This document shows, piece by piece, positions 17,744 to 26,114 of a stretch of 64,000 nucleotides of DNA; positions within the stretch are counted from its first letter, which is position 1; every line of letters begins with the position of its first letter. Source of the stretch: Phenylobacterium sp. SCN 70-31 (lineage in GTDB: Bacteria; Pseudomonadota; Alphaproteobacteria; Caulobacterales; Caulobacteraceae); NCBI RefSeq assembly GCF_001724605.1, contig NZ_MEEX01000016.1, positions 1-64,000 on the forward strand, written 5' to 3'. Position numbers and translations under genes: made by a program. The notes beneath the pieces were generated by a model. The model had not been told where the DNA came from, searched no databases, and worked only from the letters and a program-made list of their open reading frames with translations.

Positions 17744-18526
17744 ATGTCCGAAACCGCATCTCCTGCACACGACCGCGTCCTCACCGAGCGGCGCGGCCAC
17801 GTTCTGGTCATCACCATCAACCGCCCGGACACGCGCAACGCCTTCGATCGCGCCACCGCCGAAGCCCTGCACGCGGCCATGGACCTGCTCGACCAGACCG
17901 ACGAACTGTTCGTGGGCGTGATCACGGGTGCGGGCGGGACCTTCTCGGCCGGCGCCGACCTCAAGGCCGTGGCGCGGGGTGAATCCGCCCGCACGTCGCG
18001 TGGAGGGTTCGGCCTGTTCGCCCGCCCCTCCCGCAAGCCGCTCATCGCGGCCGTCGAGGGCTTCGCGGTCGGCGGCGGCTTCGAGATGTGCCTGGCCTGC
18101 GACCTCATCGTGGCGGCCAGGACGGCGCGGTTCGGCCTGCCGGAAGTCCGCCACAACGTTGTGGCCGTCGGCGGCGCGCTGTTTCGCCTGCCCTACCGGA
18201 TCCCCTACCATCTGGCCATGGAGCTGGCCCTGACCGGTGAGTTCAAGGACGCCGAGTTCCTGCACCGCGCCGGGCTGGTCAACCGCGTCGTTGACGAGGG
18301 CAAGGCGCTGGAGGCCGCGGTGGACTGGGCCAACGCCCTGCTGGTCAATGGCCCCACCGCCCTGGCCGCGTCCAAAGAGATCGCCTTCCAGGCCTGGAAC
18401 TGGACCGAGGCCGAAGCGTGGCGGGCGCAGATGGATGTAGCCCGCCCGGCGTTGACCGCGGAAGACCGGACCGAGGGCCTCAAGGCGTTCGCAGAAAAGC
18501 GCAAACCCCAATGGAAGGGGCGCTGA
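17744..18526 (+). CDS. Enoyl-CoA hydratase/isomerase family protein
   Basis: A crotonase-fold protein of 260 residues. The first oxyanion-hole segment is TFSAGADLKAVARG and the second is AVEGFAVGGGFEMCLACDLIVAA, with PEVRHNVVAVGGALFRLP following. The usual second catalytic glutamate position (G-x-PE) is present as FGLPEV, so hydratase activity is plausible. It ends the acyl-CoA synthetase operon, its stop directly abutting the convergent TetR stop. Confidence 0.92.
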   Translation: MSETASPAHDRVLTERRGHVLVITINRPDTRNAFDRATAEALHAAMDLLDQTDELFVGVITGAGGTFSAGADLKAVARGESARTSRGGFGLFARPSRKPLIAAVEGFAVGGGFEMCLACDLIVAARTARFGLPEVRHNVVAVGGALFRLPYRIPYHLAMELALTGEFKDAEFLHRAGLVNRVVDEGKALEAAVDWANALLVNGPTALAASKEIAFQAWNWTEAEAWRAQMDVARPALTAEDRTEGLKAFAEKRKPQWKGR

Positions 18527-19162
18527 TCAGGCGCCGGTCCAGCTTCGCCTGAATCCCGCCACCAGTGCGTCGCGGCTCCGCTCGATGTCGATCTGCTCGG
18601 GCGCGAGCAGCCACTGGGTCATCAGCCCCCGCAGCGCCGCCAGCACGAGCACGGCCTCGGTGTCGGGATCGAGATCGGGGCGGACCTCTCCCATATCTAG
18701 CGCGGCGCGGATGCTGCGGGCGAAACTGTCGACCGAATCCCGGTTGAGCCGCGCGACCGCGGGCGCGATGGCCGGGCGACGCAGCCCGGCGTTCAACACC
18801 TCGTAGAAGCCTCGCAACCGCGTCGCGGACTTTCGGCTGTCGTCGACATAGAAGGCGACGCCCGCCAGAACGCCTTCCAGACCCCTGGGCGCCTCAGCGC
18901 GGTCACCGGCGCGAAGCCGGGTGCGGTAGGCCTCCACGACGTGCTCCGCCACGGCGGTGAGCAAGGCTTCGCGCGAACCGAAATAGTGCGCGGGCAGCGC
19001 CCGACTGTAACCGGCCGCCTCGCCGGCTTCCGCGAGGGTGAGTTGGTCCATGCCGCGCTTGGAGATGATGCGCAGAGCCGCCTGCAGGATGGCGGTCTCG
19101 GCCTCCCGCCTCCGCTCGGCATGGCTCCGGCCAGCCGTCGACTTTCGCACTGCCGCGACCAT
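18527..19162 (-). CDS. TetR family transcriptional regulator
   Basis: A 211-residue TetR repressor with an N-terminal HTH at about residues 25-70 (LTLAEAGEAAGYSRALPAHYFGSREALL) and a C-terminal ligand domain. It converges on the enoyl-CoA hydratase with no gap between stops. It is the nearest single-domain regulator to the CoA cluster and the best candidate for the dyad at 15357-15380. No CoA-binding evidence is visible in the sequence. Confidence 0.88.
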   Translation of the reverse strand: MVAAVRKSTAGRSHAERRREAETAILQAALRIISKRGMDQLTLAEAGEAAGYSRALPAHYFGSREALLTAVAEHVVEAYRTRLRAGDRAEAPRGLEGVLAGVAFYVDDSRKSATRLRGFYEVLNAGLRRPAIAPAVARLNRDSVDSFARSIRAALDMGEVRPDLDPDTEAVLVLAALRGLMTQWLLAPEQIDIERSRDALVAGFRRSWTGA

Positions 19163-19206
19163 CGCCCTCCGATTACGCGACCGTGGAGCCCGAGGGAAGG
19201 ATCGTC

Positions 19207-19224
19207 CGCGACCACATGGTCGCG
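19207..19224. promoter_or_regulatory. CGCGACC-ACAT-GGTCGCG dyad between lipase and TetR genes
   Basis: A perfect 7-bp inverted repeat with a 4-nt centre lies after the lipase stop (at 19244, minus strand) and before the TetR start at 19162. It could be the lipase terminator or an autoregulatory TetR site. No T-tract follows, so the two cannot be told apart. Confidence 0.4.
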
Positions 19225-19243
19225 AGCAGGCGGATCGCCGCGC

Positions 19244-20488
19244 CTACGGCGCGACGTCGGCGCCGCTCTGCGGGGCGCAGCGAGGCGCGATCGGTTCGCC
19301 ATGCAGGACCTTGCGGACGAAGGGCAGGCTGTCCTTGAGCGAGGCGTTCACGGTCCCTGAATGATCAAGCCCTTCGTAGAGATGAGCTTCGACGACCGTG
19401 CCAGCGTCGCAGGCTTCCCGCGCGAGCTGCATCTGGCCGGACGGCGCGACATCCTTGTCGGCCGTTCCCGCGCCCATGAAGATCGGCATGTGCAGCTTGA
19501 GCGTCGGATAGACGAAATGCGGCAGGAAGGGCATGAAGGCCTGCGCCTGTTGGCTGCCCTTGAACGCGTTGTCCGACGTCAGCCCGGCGTCGACGACCGC
19601 CTGCACCAGAGGACGAATGCACATCGATCGCGCCGACTCCAGAAGCGGCATGGCCTTGTCGGTATAGATATCCGACGCGGCGATGTCGGGCCGCAGCTGC
19701 TGAAGCGTCAGAGTCAGATAGAAGGCGTAGGCGATCGTCGGATCGACCCGACTCCCATCGCTGTAGGTCTTCGTGGCGTCGATCTTCTTCGCCGAGACAT
19801 AGGGCGTCCCCGTCGATACGACGCCCCGTATGTCAAGCTCCGGGGCGTAGGTGGCGGCGAAGCCAGCCGCCGTGAAGGCGGCGCTCGCGCCCTGCGACTG
19901 CCCGACAAGAATGACCTTCCGCGACAGCCCGCGCTGACTCGCCACCACAGCCCGAATGCTGTCGAGGACGCTGTAGGCCACCGGCCGCGTCATCATGTAG
20001 CCGTGCGGTCCCGCCGTTCCGATTCCCTGATAGTCGCTCGCGACGACCGCGAAACCTTCCGAGAGCCAGCGGTTCAGGTAGTCCGTGTCGCGCGCAGAGC
20101 GACCCGCCCAGGACGGCGCGCAAACATCGGCCAGCCCTACGGTTCCATGCGCCCAGGCGACGAGCGGCCAGCCCCCTTTGGGCGGCTTGCCCTTGGGGGT
20201 GAAATAGGCGCCCGAGACCACCACGCGCTCCGCTCCGCCGATTCCGTCGGTGGATGTGTAGAGGATCCGCACGCCCTGCCCCGCCTCGGAGAGAACCAGT
20301 TCCGGGGGCAGGGGCTCCTGCCGCAGCAATTTGCCGGGCCGCTGGATCGGCCCGGACCAATCGTAGAATGCGGAAACACCGCCATCCCCAAACCGGGCGT
20401 CCGGGGTCGCGCCGAGCGTCGGCGTGGCGCTCAGGAGCAGAGCGGTTGTCATCGCCAGGACGGGAAGGAGCGGCCTCATGTGTGACAT
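19244..20488 (-). CDS. Secretory lipase family alpha/beta hydrolase
   Basis: A 414-residue exported hydrolase related to secretory lipases (LIP family). A signal peptide occupies about the first 25 residues. WAHGTVG matches the oxyanion region, the nucleophile elbow is GQSQG, the acid is likely the Asp in ADKDVAP, and the histidine lies in EGLDHSGT. It would hydrolyse esters outside the cytoplasm. ATG 20488 or 20479 both fit. It lies after RidA on the same strand, at the edge of the catabolic region, so it may release an acyl or ester substrate. Confidence 0.85.
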   Translation of the reverse strand: MSHMRPLLPVLAMTTALLLSATPTLGATPDARFGDGGVSAFYDWSGPIQRPGKLLRQEPLPPELVLSEAGQGVRILYTSTDGIGGAERVVVSGAYFTPKGKPPKGGWPLVAWAHGTVGLADVCAPSWAGRSARDTDYLNRWLSEGFAVVASDYQGIGTAGPHGYMMTRPVAYSVLDSIRAVVASQRGLSRKVILVGQSQGASAAFTAAGFAATYAPELDIRGVVSTGTPYVSAKKIDATKTYSDGSRVDPTIAYAFYLTLTLQQLRPDIAASDIYTDKAMPLLESARSMCIRPLVQAVVDAGLTSDNAFKGSQQAQAFMPFLPHFVYPTLKLHMPIFMGAGTADKDVAPSGQMQLAREACDAGTVVEAHLYEGLDHSGTVNASLKDSLPFVRKVLHGEPIAPRCAPQSGADVAP

Positions 20489-20596
20489 CCGTTTCAGTTG
20501 GAGGAGGTAGGGATCACGCGGGTGAAGACGGGGCTGCCCAGTCTTGCCGCCGGCGCGCGGCGATCGGCTTCCCAGGGTGTGTCTCGCGTAAGCCAA

Positions 20597-21079
20597 CTAG
20601 GATCTTCCGCTCGCCGCCCCGTCGATCTCGACGACGGCGTCGACTTCCACGGCGAAGCCCAGCGGGAGGCGATAGACGCCGACAGCCGAACGGCTGTGGC
20701 GCCCGGCGTCCCCGAGGACATCCACGAGCAGGTCCGAACAGCCGTTGAGGACCGACGGGATGTCGCTGAAGTCGGGACCGCACTGTACGAAACCGCCCAG
20801 CTTCACGACGCGGCGCACGCGGGCGAGATCGCCGCCAGCGGCGACCCTCATTTGCGCGAGGAGATTGACGCCGCAAAGGCGGGCCGCGTCGCGGCCCTGT
20901 GTCAGATCGAGATCGACCCCGACGGTTCCGCGGATCCCCCCGTCGGCATCGGACGAAACCTGGCCCGAGACGTAGGTGAGCCCTCCGGCCGCCACCGCCG
21001 CCACATAGTTCGCCACGGGGTTGGGCGGCGTTGGAAGCGTCACGCCCAGTTCGGCGAGGCGGGCGTCGATATCTGTCAT
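20597..21079 (-). CDS. RidA family (YjgF/YER057c) protein
   Basis: A 160-residue RidA/YjgF-superfamily protein. It shows the trimer-forming fold pattern TYVSGQVSSDADGGIRG, MRVAAGGDLARVRRVVKLGGFV, and a C-terminal VDAVVEIDG. RidA proteins hydrolyse reactive enamine/imine intermediates, but many paralogues, especially in catabolic clusters, have other roles. The canonical arginine in the C-terminal R-x-x-V-x-V segment is not obvious here. The start has GAGGG upstream. It lies between FecR and the lipase. Confidence 0.85.
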   Translation of the reverse strand: MTDIDARLAELGVTLPTPPNPVANYVAAVAAGGLTYVSGQVSSDADGGIRGTVGVDLDLTQGRDAARLCGVNLLAQMRVAAGGDLARVRRVVKLGGFVQCGPDFSDIPSVLNGCSDLLVDVLGDAGRHSRSAVGVYRLPLGFAVEVDAVVEIDGAASGRS

Positions 21080-21253
21080 TCGTTGTTCCCTCGAAGCGCC
21101 TGCGTGGCGGAGGCCTCCTCCTCGCGGCCGGCGGCGGGCATCCCGCCGCTCGATCAGACAGGATGCGAGCACGACGGCCCGAACCTCCTCCAGCATTCCG
21201 ATGAGTCAGACGGACGAGCGGGCGAAACCCCCTGCCCCGTCGTCGAGAAACGC

Positions 21254-22216
21254 CTACGCCTCCGGCAGCAGGTAGATCGTTCCGCCGGCGCCCTCGACCG
21301 TCCGGACATTGAAGCCTGAGCGCAGGGCGCCAAGGAACTTGTCCGCCTCGAGCACGCCGAAGGTGCCGCCAATGCGGACACCCGCCAGCTCAGGATCCCC
21401 GACGACGAGCTTTGCGGTCCGGTAGCGATTGAACTCGGCGACCGCCTGTTCGAGGGTCTCGCCCCGTAGTTCGATGACGCCGTCGCGCCAGGCCACTCGA
21501 CGTTGCATCGCCTCGGGATTGAGGGGCACCTCCGCCACCGCCCCAGGCCCCACGACGGCGCCTTGCCCGGCGACAAGCTTACGCGCGAGGCGCGGTGTGG
21601 CGACCGTCTCGGCCTGCTTCCCGCCGATCTGCACGACGCCTTCCGTCACGGTGACCTCCACGAGATGCTCGCGAAGACGGACATTGAACGCCGTGCCGAT
21701 GGCCTGCACTCGCGCATCGCCAGCCGCAACGACAAAGGGCCGCTCGGCGTCCTTGGCGACCTGGAACAGCGCCTCGCCGGCGATGAGCCGCACGGCTCGC
21801 AACTTTCCGCTGAAGTCGACTTCCAGTCGGCTGCCGGTGTTCAGCTCGACGATACTGCCATCGACGAGGGTCGCGCGCTTGCGTTCGCCGAGCGCCGTCT
21901 CGAACACCTCGTGCGCATTCAGCCAGCGCCAGCTCGCGGCGCCGCCCAGCGCCAAGACGCCGATGGCCGCGGCGCGGCGCGTCCAGACCGGCGCAATGCT
22001 GGCGCGCGATACGGCGGCGGCGCGAAGGGGCGTCGCCTGCAGGCGCTGAGCACGTTCCCAGGTCGCCTCGGCTCGCGCGTAGGCGACGGCGTTGTGGGGC
22101 GCGTCCATCCAAAGATCGAAGTCGGCGCGGTCTTCGGACGTGACTTCGGCGCTGTGCAGCCGCGCGAACCAGGCGGCGGCCTGCTCGTTCAACGCTTCTG
22201 CCGCTGGCTTCTCCAT
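21254..22216 (-). CDS. FecR family anti-sigma factor / transmembrane sensor
   Basis: A 320-residue FecR protein. It has an N-terminal DUF4880 cytoplasmic domain (AAAWFARLHS...WERA), one transmembrane segment at about residues 82-96, the FecR periplasmic domain (LVDGSIVELNTGSRL) and a C-terminal STN-like region (ETLEQAVAEFNRYRTAKLVVGD). It should control the adjacent ECF sigma factor in response to a TonB receptor. The gene starts inside the sigma gene (28-bp overlap). No receptor gene follows, which is unusual. Confidence 0.92.
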   Translation of the reverse strand: MEKPAAEALNEQAAAWFARLHSAEVTSEDRADFDLWMDAPHNAVAYARAEATWERAQRLQATPLRAAAVSRASIAPVWTRRAAAIGVLALGGAASWRWLNAHEVFETALGERKRATLVDGSIVELNTGSRLEVDFSGKLRAVRLIAGEALFQVAKDAERPFVVAAGDARVQAIGTAFNVRLREHLVEVTVTEGVVQIGGKQAETVATPRLARKLVAGQGAVVGPGAVAEVPLNPEAMQRRVAWRDGVIELRGETLEQAVAEFNRYRTAKLVVGDPELAGVRIGGTFGVLEADKFLGALRSGFNVRTVEGAGGTIYLLPEA

Positions 22217-22761
22217 GCTGGTCCCGCGTCTCCGCTCCTGATCGGGTCGCTGTCTTGCAGGGCCTTCGTAAGGGCCGCGATCGCCTTCGTGAAATGCCCT
22301 TCTACCGTAGAAACGGATAAGTTGAGCCGTTCCCCGACCTGGCGCTGTGAAAGATTTTCCACCCGTCGCAGCAGGAACACCTCCCGCGCGCGCGGCGGCA
22401 GCCGATCTACGGCCGCCTGGAGGACCCGCAGTTCGTCGCGGGTTGTCAGGACGGCTTCCGCCGACGGCTGGGCGTCCACAAGCCCGAGGGCGTCGAGGTC
22501 GGCCACGGTCTCGAAGGCCACGATCTTTTGTCGCCGCGCTGCGTCGAACACGAGATTGCGGGCGATGGTGAAAAGATAGCTGCGGCCGTTGGTGATCCGC
22601 CGCCAGTCCTCGGCGGCGTAGGTCCGCGTCAGGGCCTCGGACACCAGGTCGTCCAGGTCCATGTCGGGCGCGCCCGTGCGCCGCAAAAACCGCCGCAGAC
22701 TGGCCTCATGCGGCAGCACGCCAGCCTTGAACCAGGCGATGCGCGCGGCGCGGTCAGACAC
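22189..22761 (-). CDS. FecI-type ECF RNA polymerase sigma factor
   Basis: A 190-residue ECF sigma-70 factor. Region 2 covers about residues 22-85 (MDLDDLVSEALTRTYAA ... SYLFTIARNLVFDAAR) and region 4 about 115-168 (LPPRAREVFLLRRVENLSQRQVGERLNLSVSTVEGHFTKAI). The GTG start at 22761 has GGGGAGGAG 8 bp upstream; longer in-frame extensions look non-coding. It pairs with the overlapping FecR. Targets may include the RidA and lipase genes downstream or a distant receptor. Confidence 0.92.
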   Translation of the reverse strand: MSDRAARIAWFKAGVLPHEASLRRFLRRTGAPDMDLDDLVSEALTRTYAAEDWRRITNGRSYLFTIARNLVFDAARRQKIVAFETVADLDALGLVDAQPSAEAVLTTRDELRVLQAAVDRLPPRAREVFLLRRVENLSQRQVGERLNLSVSTVEGHFTKAIAALTKALQDSDPIRSGDAGPAWRSQRQKR

Positions 22762-23093
22762 CCCTGGCTCCTCCCCGGCGATGCGGCCGGCGGCTGACGG
22801 CCACGCGGCAACGACCCCGCAGGAGCTGGATCGGGTGGAATCTCGGAACGTCCGTGATGCGGCGGAGCCTGCCCATGTTCCCAACCTCCAACGCCATGGC
22901 TCCATGTTCGATGGTGGGGGACAAGACTGTTTCTTCTCGGACCTAGGGCATTGATTTTCCACACCCGCGCCTACGGTGTTTGCGGGATATTCAACACCGG
23001 CAACATCGGCAGGGCGCCTGTCGGCGACGGGCCGCGCAGGCTTGGCCGCGAGCGGGCCGGCCAATACGCGATCTCGCGCGTCGCAGCGCCCCG
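22762..23093. other. 332-bp gap upstream of the ECF sigma gene
   Basis: Non-coding between the sigma-factor start and the LysR stop, both on the minus strand. It must contain the promoter for the sigma/FecR genes and the end of the LysR transcript. Frames in it are unsupported by a ribosome site or protein-like composition. I see no strong hairpin with a T-tract. Confidence 0.5.
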
Positions 23094-23975
23094 TCAGAAG
23101 CGCTCGCGTGCGCCGCGGACCTGTTCCTGAAGGAATTCGATGACAGTTCGCACCCGTGGGAGATGACGTTCGTCCGAATGGCTGACCAGCCAGTAGGTCC
23201 GCTCGATCGTGACGGCGTCGGCGAGCACACGCTCGAGACTGGGGTCCTGGTCGGCGACGTAGCAATGCAGCACGCCCAGGCCCAGGCCCGCGGCGACGGC
23301 TGCGTGCTGGGCGGCGATCGACGTCGAGCGGAAGGCCGTTCGCGCCCCGGCGGCGATCTGGTCGAAATACCGCAACTCGGGAATGTCGATCATCTCATCG
23401 ATGAACCAGACCAGAGGGCGGGTTCGGAGTTCCTCCAGGCCGGTTGGCGCGCCGTACTCCGCCAGATAGTCGCGGGACGCGTACAGCCCGAGCCGATACG
23501 GGGTGAGTTTCTGGACATGCAGGCGGCCTCTCGGCGGCCGGCTGAGGGTGATGGCCAGATCGGCTTCGCGCTTGGTGAGGCTGACGGCGCGAGACTGCGC
23601 GATCAGTTCCACCTGGATTTCGGGGCGCAGGTCGTGGAGCGCTCTCATCGCGGGCGCGACGAAGTTCGCGCCGAAGACCTCCGGCGTGGCCAGGCGCACC
23701 ACGCCCGCGGGCTTCAGGTCGGTCCCGCCGAGCCGCGCGCCGGCCGACATGACCTCGGTCTCGATCCGTTCGGCGTGCAGCGCGAGCGCGGCGCCGGCTT
23801 CGGTAAGACGCGCGCCGCGCGGCGAGCGGACGACCAGTCGCGCGCCGACGGCAGCCTCCAGGGCGCCGAGCCGTCTGGCCACGGTCGTGTGGTCGATCTT
23901 CAGCCGCGCCCCGGCCTGGGTGAGCCCGCCGGAGCGGCTGATCGCAAGGAAGATCCGCAGGTCGTCCCAATTCAT
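23094..23975 (-). CDS. LysR family transcriptional regulator
   Basis: A 293-residue LysR regulator. The winged HTH is at about residues 1-60 (NWDDLRIFLAISRSGGLTQAGARLKIDHTTVARRLGALEAAVGARL), followed by a periplasmic-binding-like effector domain (VVRLATPEVFGANFVAP). The truncated-looking VARR recognition segment is of the AmpR/GcvA-distant type common in alphaproteobacteria. It is divergent from the methylmalonate-semialdehyde dehydrogenase gene, with inverted repeats in the shared promoter, so it likely regulates that gene. Confidence 0.92.
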   Translation of the reverse strand: MNWDDLRIFLAISRSGGLTQAGARLKIDHTTVARRLGALEAAVGARLVVRSPRGARLTEAGAALALHAERIETEVMSAGARLGGTDLKPAGVVRLATPEVFGANFVAPAMRALHDLRPEIQVELIAQSRAVSLTKREADLAITLSRPPRGRLHVQKLTPYRLGLYASRDYLAEYGAPTGLEELRTRPLVWFIDEMIDIPELRYFDQIAAGARTAFRSTSIAAQHAAVAAGLGLGVLHCYVADQDPSLERVLADAVTIERTYWLVSHSDERHLPRVRTVIEFLQEQVRGARERF

Positions 23976-23982
23976 GATGCGT

Positions 23983-24030
23983 ATTTTTGCACATCGGCTG
24001 CATGAATGTCCGCCTGGATATCGCAAAAAT
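23983..24030. promoter_or_regulatory. LysR-type operator in divergent lysR/mmsA promoter
   Basis: Two 8-bp arms, ATTTTTGC (23983-23990) and GCAAAAAT (24023-24030), are exact inverted repeats 32 bp apart. Between them is a smaller dyad TGCA-N7-TGCA beginning at 23988. The site fills the 96-bp gap between the divergent genes. LysR proteins typically bind a pair of such sites. Regulation of mmsA is inferred. Confidence 0.6.
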
Positions 24031-24071
24031 GTTGAGGCTTATGACGGGACCGTCTGATCTGGAGGTCCACA

Positions 24072-25580
24072 ATGCGCAAAATCGCCCACTACGTTCAGGG
24101 TGAAGCCCTTTCCGTGGCCGGCGCCCGCACCCAGCCCGTCTTCAACCCCAGCCTGGGCGCGCCGCAGGCGACGCTGGAGTTGGGGGACGGCGAGGTCGTG
24201 GCGCGCGCCGTGAAGAGCGCACGGCTCGCGCAGCCGGAATGGGCGGCCGTGAACCCGCAGCGCCGCGCGCGCGTGATGTTCGAATTCAAGCGCCTGCTCG
24301 AGGCGCACATGGACGAGCTTGCGATGATGCTCGCCGAGGAGCACGGCAAGGTGTTGGCCGACGCCAAGGGCGAACTGCAGCGCGGCATCGACATCGTCGA
24401 GTTCTGCTGCGGCGCCCCCCACCTCCTCAAGGGCGAGTATTCCGAGCGCGTCGGCCCCGGGATCGATGTCTATTCGATGCGCCAGCCGCTGGGCGTGGTC
24501 GCGGGGATCACGCCTTTCAACTTCCCCGCCATGGTGCCGCTGTGGATGCTGGCGCCGGCCATCGTGTGCGGCAACGCGTTCGTCCTGAAGCCCTCGGAGC
24601 GCGACCCCTCCGTGAGTCAGCGCCTGGCCGAACTGCTGATCGAGGCCGGCTTGCCGCCGGGGATCCTCAACATCGTGCAGGGTGACCGCGTCGTCGTCGA
24701 CGCCCTGCTGGATCATCCCGACATCAAGGCGATCAGCTTCGTCGGCTCCACCGAGATCGCGCAATACGTCTACGAACGCGGCGCCGCGCGCGGCAAGCGC
24801 GTACAGGCCATGGGCGGCGCCAAGAACCATGGCGTGGTCATGCCCGACGCCGACCTGGACCAGGCGGTCGCCGACATCGTCGGCGCGGCCTTCGGTTCCG
24901 CCGGAGAACGTTGCATGGCGCTACCCGTGGTCATGCCGGTGGGCGCCGCGACCGCCGAAGCCCTGCGGGCGCGGCTGATCGACGCGATCGCGGGGCTGCG
25001 CGTCGGTGTGTCCACGGACCCGCAGGCGCAATTCGGCCCGGTCGTCAGCGCCCCGCACAAGGCTCGGGTCGAATCCTACATCCAACTCGGCGTGGACGAG
25101 GGCGCGGAGCTGGTCGTCGATGGTCGCGGCTTCTCGCTGCAGGGCTATGAAGCCGGCTACTTCCTGGGGCCGACGTTCTTCGACCACGTGACGCCGACGA
25201 TGAGGAGCTACCAGGAGGAGATCTTCGGCCCGGTGTTGCAGATGGTGCGGGCCGCCTCCCTCGACGAGGCGATCCGTCTCGTCGATCAGCATCCCTACGG
25301 CAATGGCGTGGCCATCTTCACCCGCGACGGCGACACCGCGCGGGAGTTCGCGTCGCGGATCGAGGTCGGGATGGTGGGCGTCAACGTGCCCATTCCCGTT
25401 CCGGTGGCCTACCACTCGTTCGGCGGTTGGAAGCGGTCCGGCTTCGGCGACCTCAACCAGTACGGCATGGACGGAATCCGCTTCTACACCCGCACCAAGA
25501 CCGTCACCCAGCGCTGGCCCACCCAGGCGGCGGGCGCCGAACCCGCGGATCAGTCGTTCCACTTCCCGACGATGCGATAG
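24072..25580 (+). CDS. mmsA: CoA-acylating methylmalonate-semialdehyde dehydrogenase
   Basis: A 502-residue aldehyde dehydrogenase of the MmsA subgroup, which converts methylmalonate (or malonate) semialdehyde with CoA and NAD+ to propionyl-CoA (or acetyl-CoA) and CO2. Features include GVVAGITPFNFPAMVPLWM, AISFVGSTEIAQYVY, QAMGGAKNHGVVMPDAD, the catalytic Cys in GSAGERCMA, and the EEIFGPVL region. The full-length match and KNH segment distinguish it from ordinary ALDHs. It functions in valine and beta-alanine/inositol catabolism. The start follows GGAGG. It is single-cistron with a strong hairpin after the stop. Confidence 0.92.
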   Translation: MRKIAHYVQGEALSVAGARTQPVFNPSLGAPQATLELGDGEVVARAVKSARLAQPEWAAVNPQRRARVMFEFKRLLEAHMDELAMMLAEEHGKVLADAKGELQRGIDIVEFCCGAPHLLKGEYSERVGPGIDVYSMRQPLGVVAGITPFNFPAMVPLWMLAPAIVCGNAFVLKPSERDPSVSQRLAELLIEAGLPPGILNIVQGDRVVVDALLDHPDIKAISFVGSTEIAQYVYERGAARGKRVQAMGGAKNHGVVMPDADLDQAVADIVGAAFGSAGERCMALPVVMPVGAATAEALRARLIDAIAGLRVGVSTDPQAQFGPVVSAPHKARVESYIQLGVDEGAELVVDGRGFSLQGYEAGYFLGPTFFDHVTPTMRSYQEEIFGPVLQMVRAASLDEAIRLVDQHPYGNGVAIFTRDGDTAREFASRIEVGMVGVNVPIPVPVAYHSFGGWKRSGFGDLNQYGMDGIRFYTRTKTVTQRWPTQAAGAEPADQSFHFPTMR

Positions 25581-25590
25581 GGGGTGCCAC

Positions 25591-25619
25591 GGCGACCGGG
25601 ATTCCCCAGCCCGGTCGCC
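25591..25619 (+). terminator. Hairpin terminator after mmsA
   Basis: A perfect 10-bp stem (GGCGACCGGG / CCCGGTCGCC) with a 9-nt loop, 10 bases after the mmsA stop. No T-run follows, as is common in GC-rich genomes, so the efficiency is uncertain. Confidence 0.65.
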
Positions 25620-25695
25620 AACCGCCGCCATCCCACCGCGGCCGCCGCTAGGACGTCCCCGCCCCCGCCGTGCGGGCCGACCTCGCGCGAGTCCG

Positions 25696-25746
25696 TTGAC
25701 ACCAACGTTTACTCATGTAATCGATACATCACGATTACGGATGTAA
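25696..25746 (+). promoter_or_regulatory. blaI promoter with two BlaI-type operator dyads
   Basis: A consensus TTGACA -35 box lies at 25696-25701. The -10 region overlaps a dyad with perfect outer arms, ATGTA-N5-TACAT (25715-25729). A second dyad, TTAC-GGAT-GTAA, is at 25735-25746. BlaI/MecI family repressors bind TACA/TGTA-type dyads in their own promoters, which fits autoregulation of the following blaI/M56 operon. Confidence 0.7.
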
Positions 25747-25751
25747 ATGAC

Positions 25752-26114
25752 ATGAAGATCAGTCCGGCCGAAGCGGTGGTCATGGAGGTGCTGTGGCGGG
25801 CGAGCCCGCGTACGGCCGAGGAGGTCTTCGCCGAGGTGGGCGGCCCCCAGCGCTGGACCGAGGCCACCGTCAAGACCCTCATCAACCGGCTTCTCAAGAA
25901 GAAGGCCGTGGCCGCCGAGCGCGACGGCCGACGCTATCTCTACCGGCCCGTCCTTGAGCGCGCCGCCTACATTCGCGGCGAAAGCCAGAGCCTCCTCGAC
26001 CGGCTGTTCGACGGCCGGCTTGCGCCTCTTGTCAGCCATCTGTCCCAGTCCCGCGCCCTCTCGCCCGAGGACATGGCTGAGCTCAAACGCCTGATCGAGG
26101 AGATGGACGAATGA
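25752..26114 (+). CDS. BlaI/MecI family transcriptional repressor
   Basis: A 120-residue BlaI/MecI winged-helix repressor (ISPAEAVVMEVLWRASPRTAEEVF, WTEATVKTLINRLLKKKAV, RRYLYRPVL). In the family the adjacent M56 protease relieves repression on signal. The ATG at 25752 is right after the operators and gives the usual length; an in-frame upstream start at 25584 would run through the promoter. It is coupled to the M56 gene by ATGA at 26111. Confidence 0.93.
   Translation: MKISPAEAVVMEVLWRASPRTAEEVFAEVGGPQRWTEATVKTLINRLLKKKAVAAERDGRRYLYRPVLERAAYIRGESQSLLDRLFDGRLAPLVSHLSQSRALSPEDMAELKRLIEEMDE

Noticed and set aside
22762..23265. N-terminal extension of the ECF sigma factor to 23265
   Set aside because: Composition is non-protein-like and a strong ribosome site precedes the GTG at 22761.
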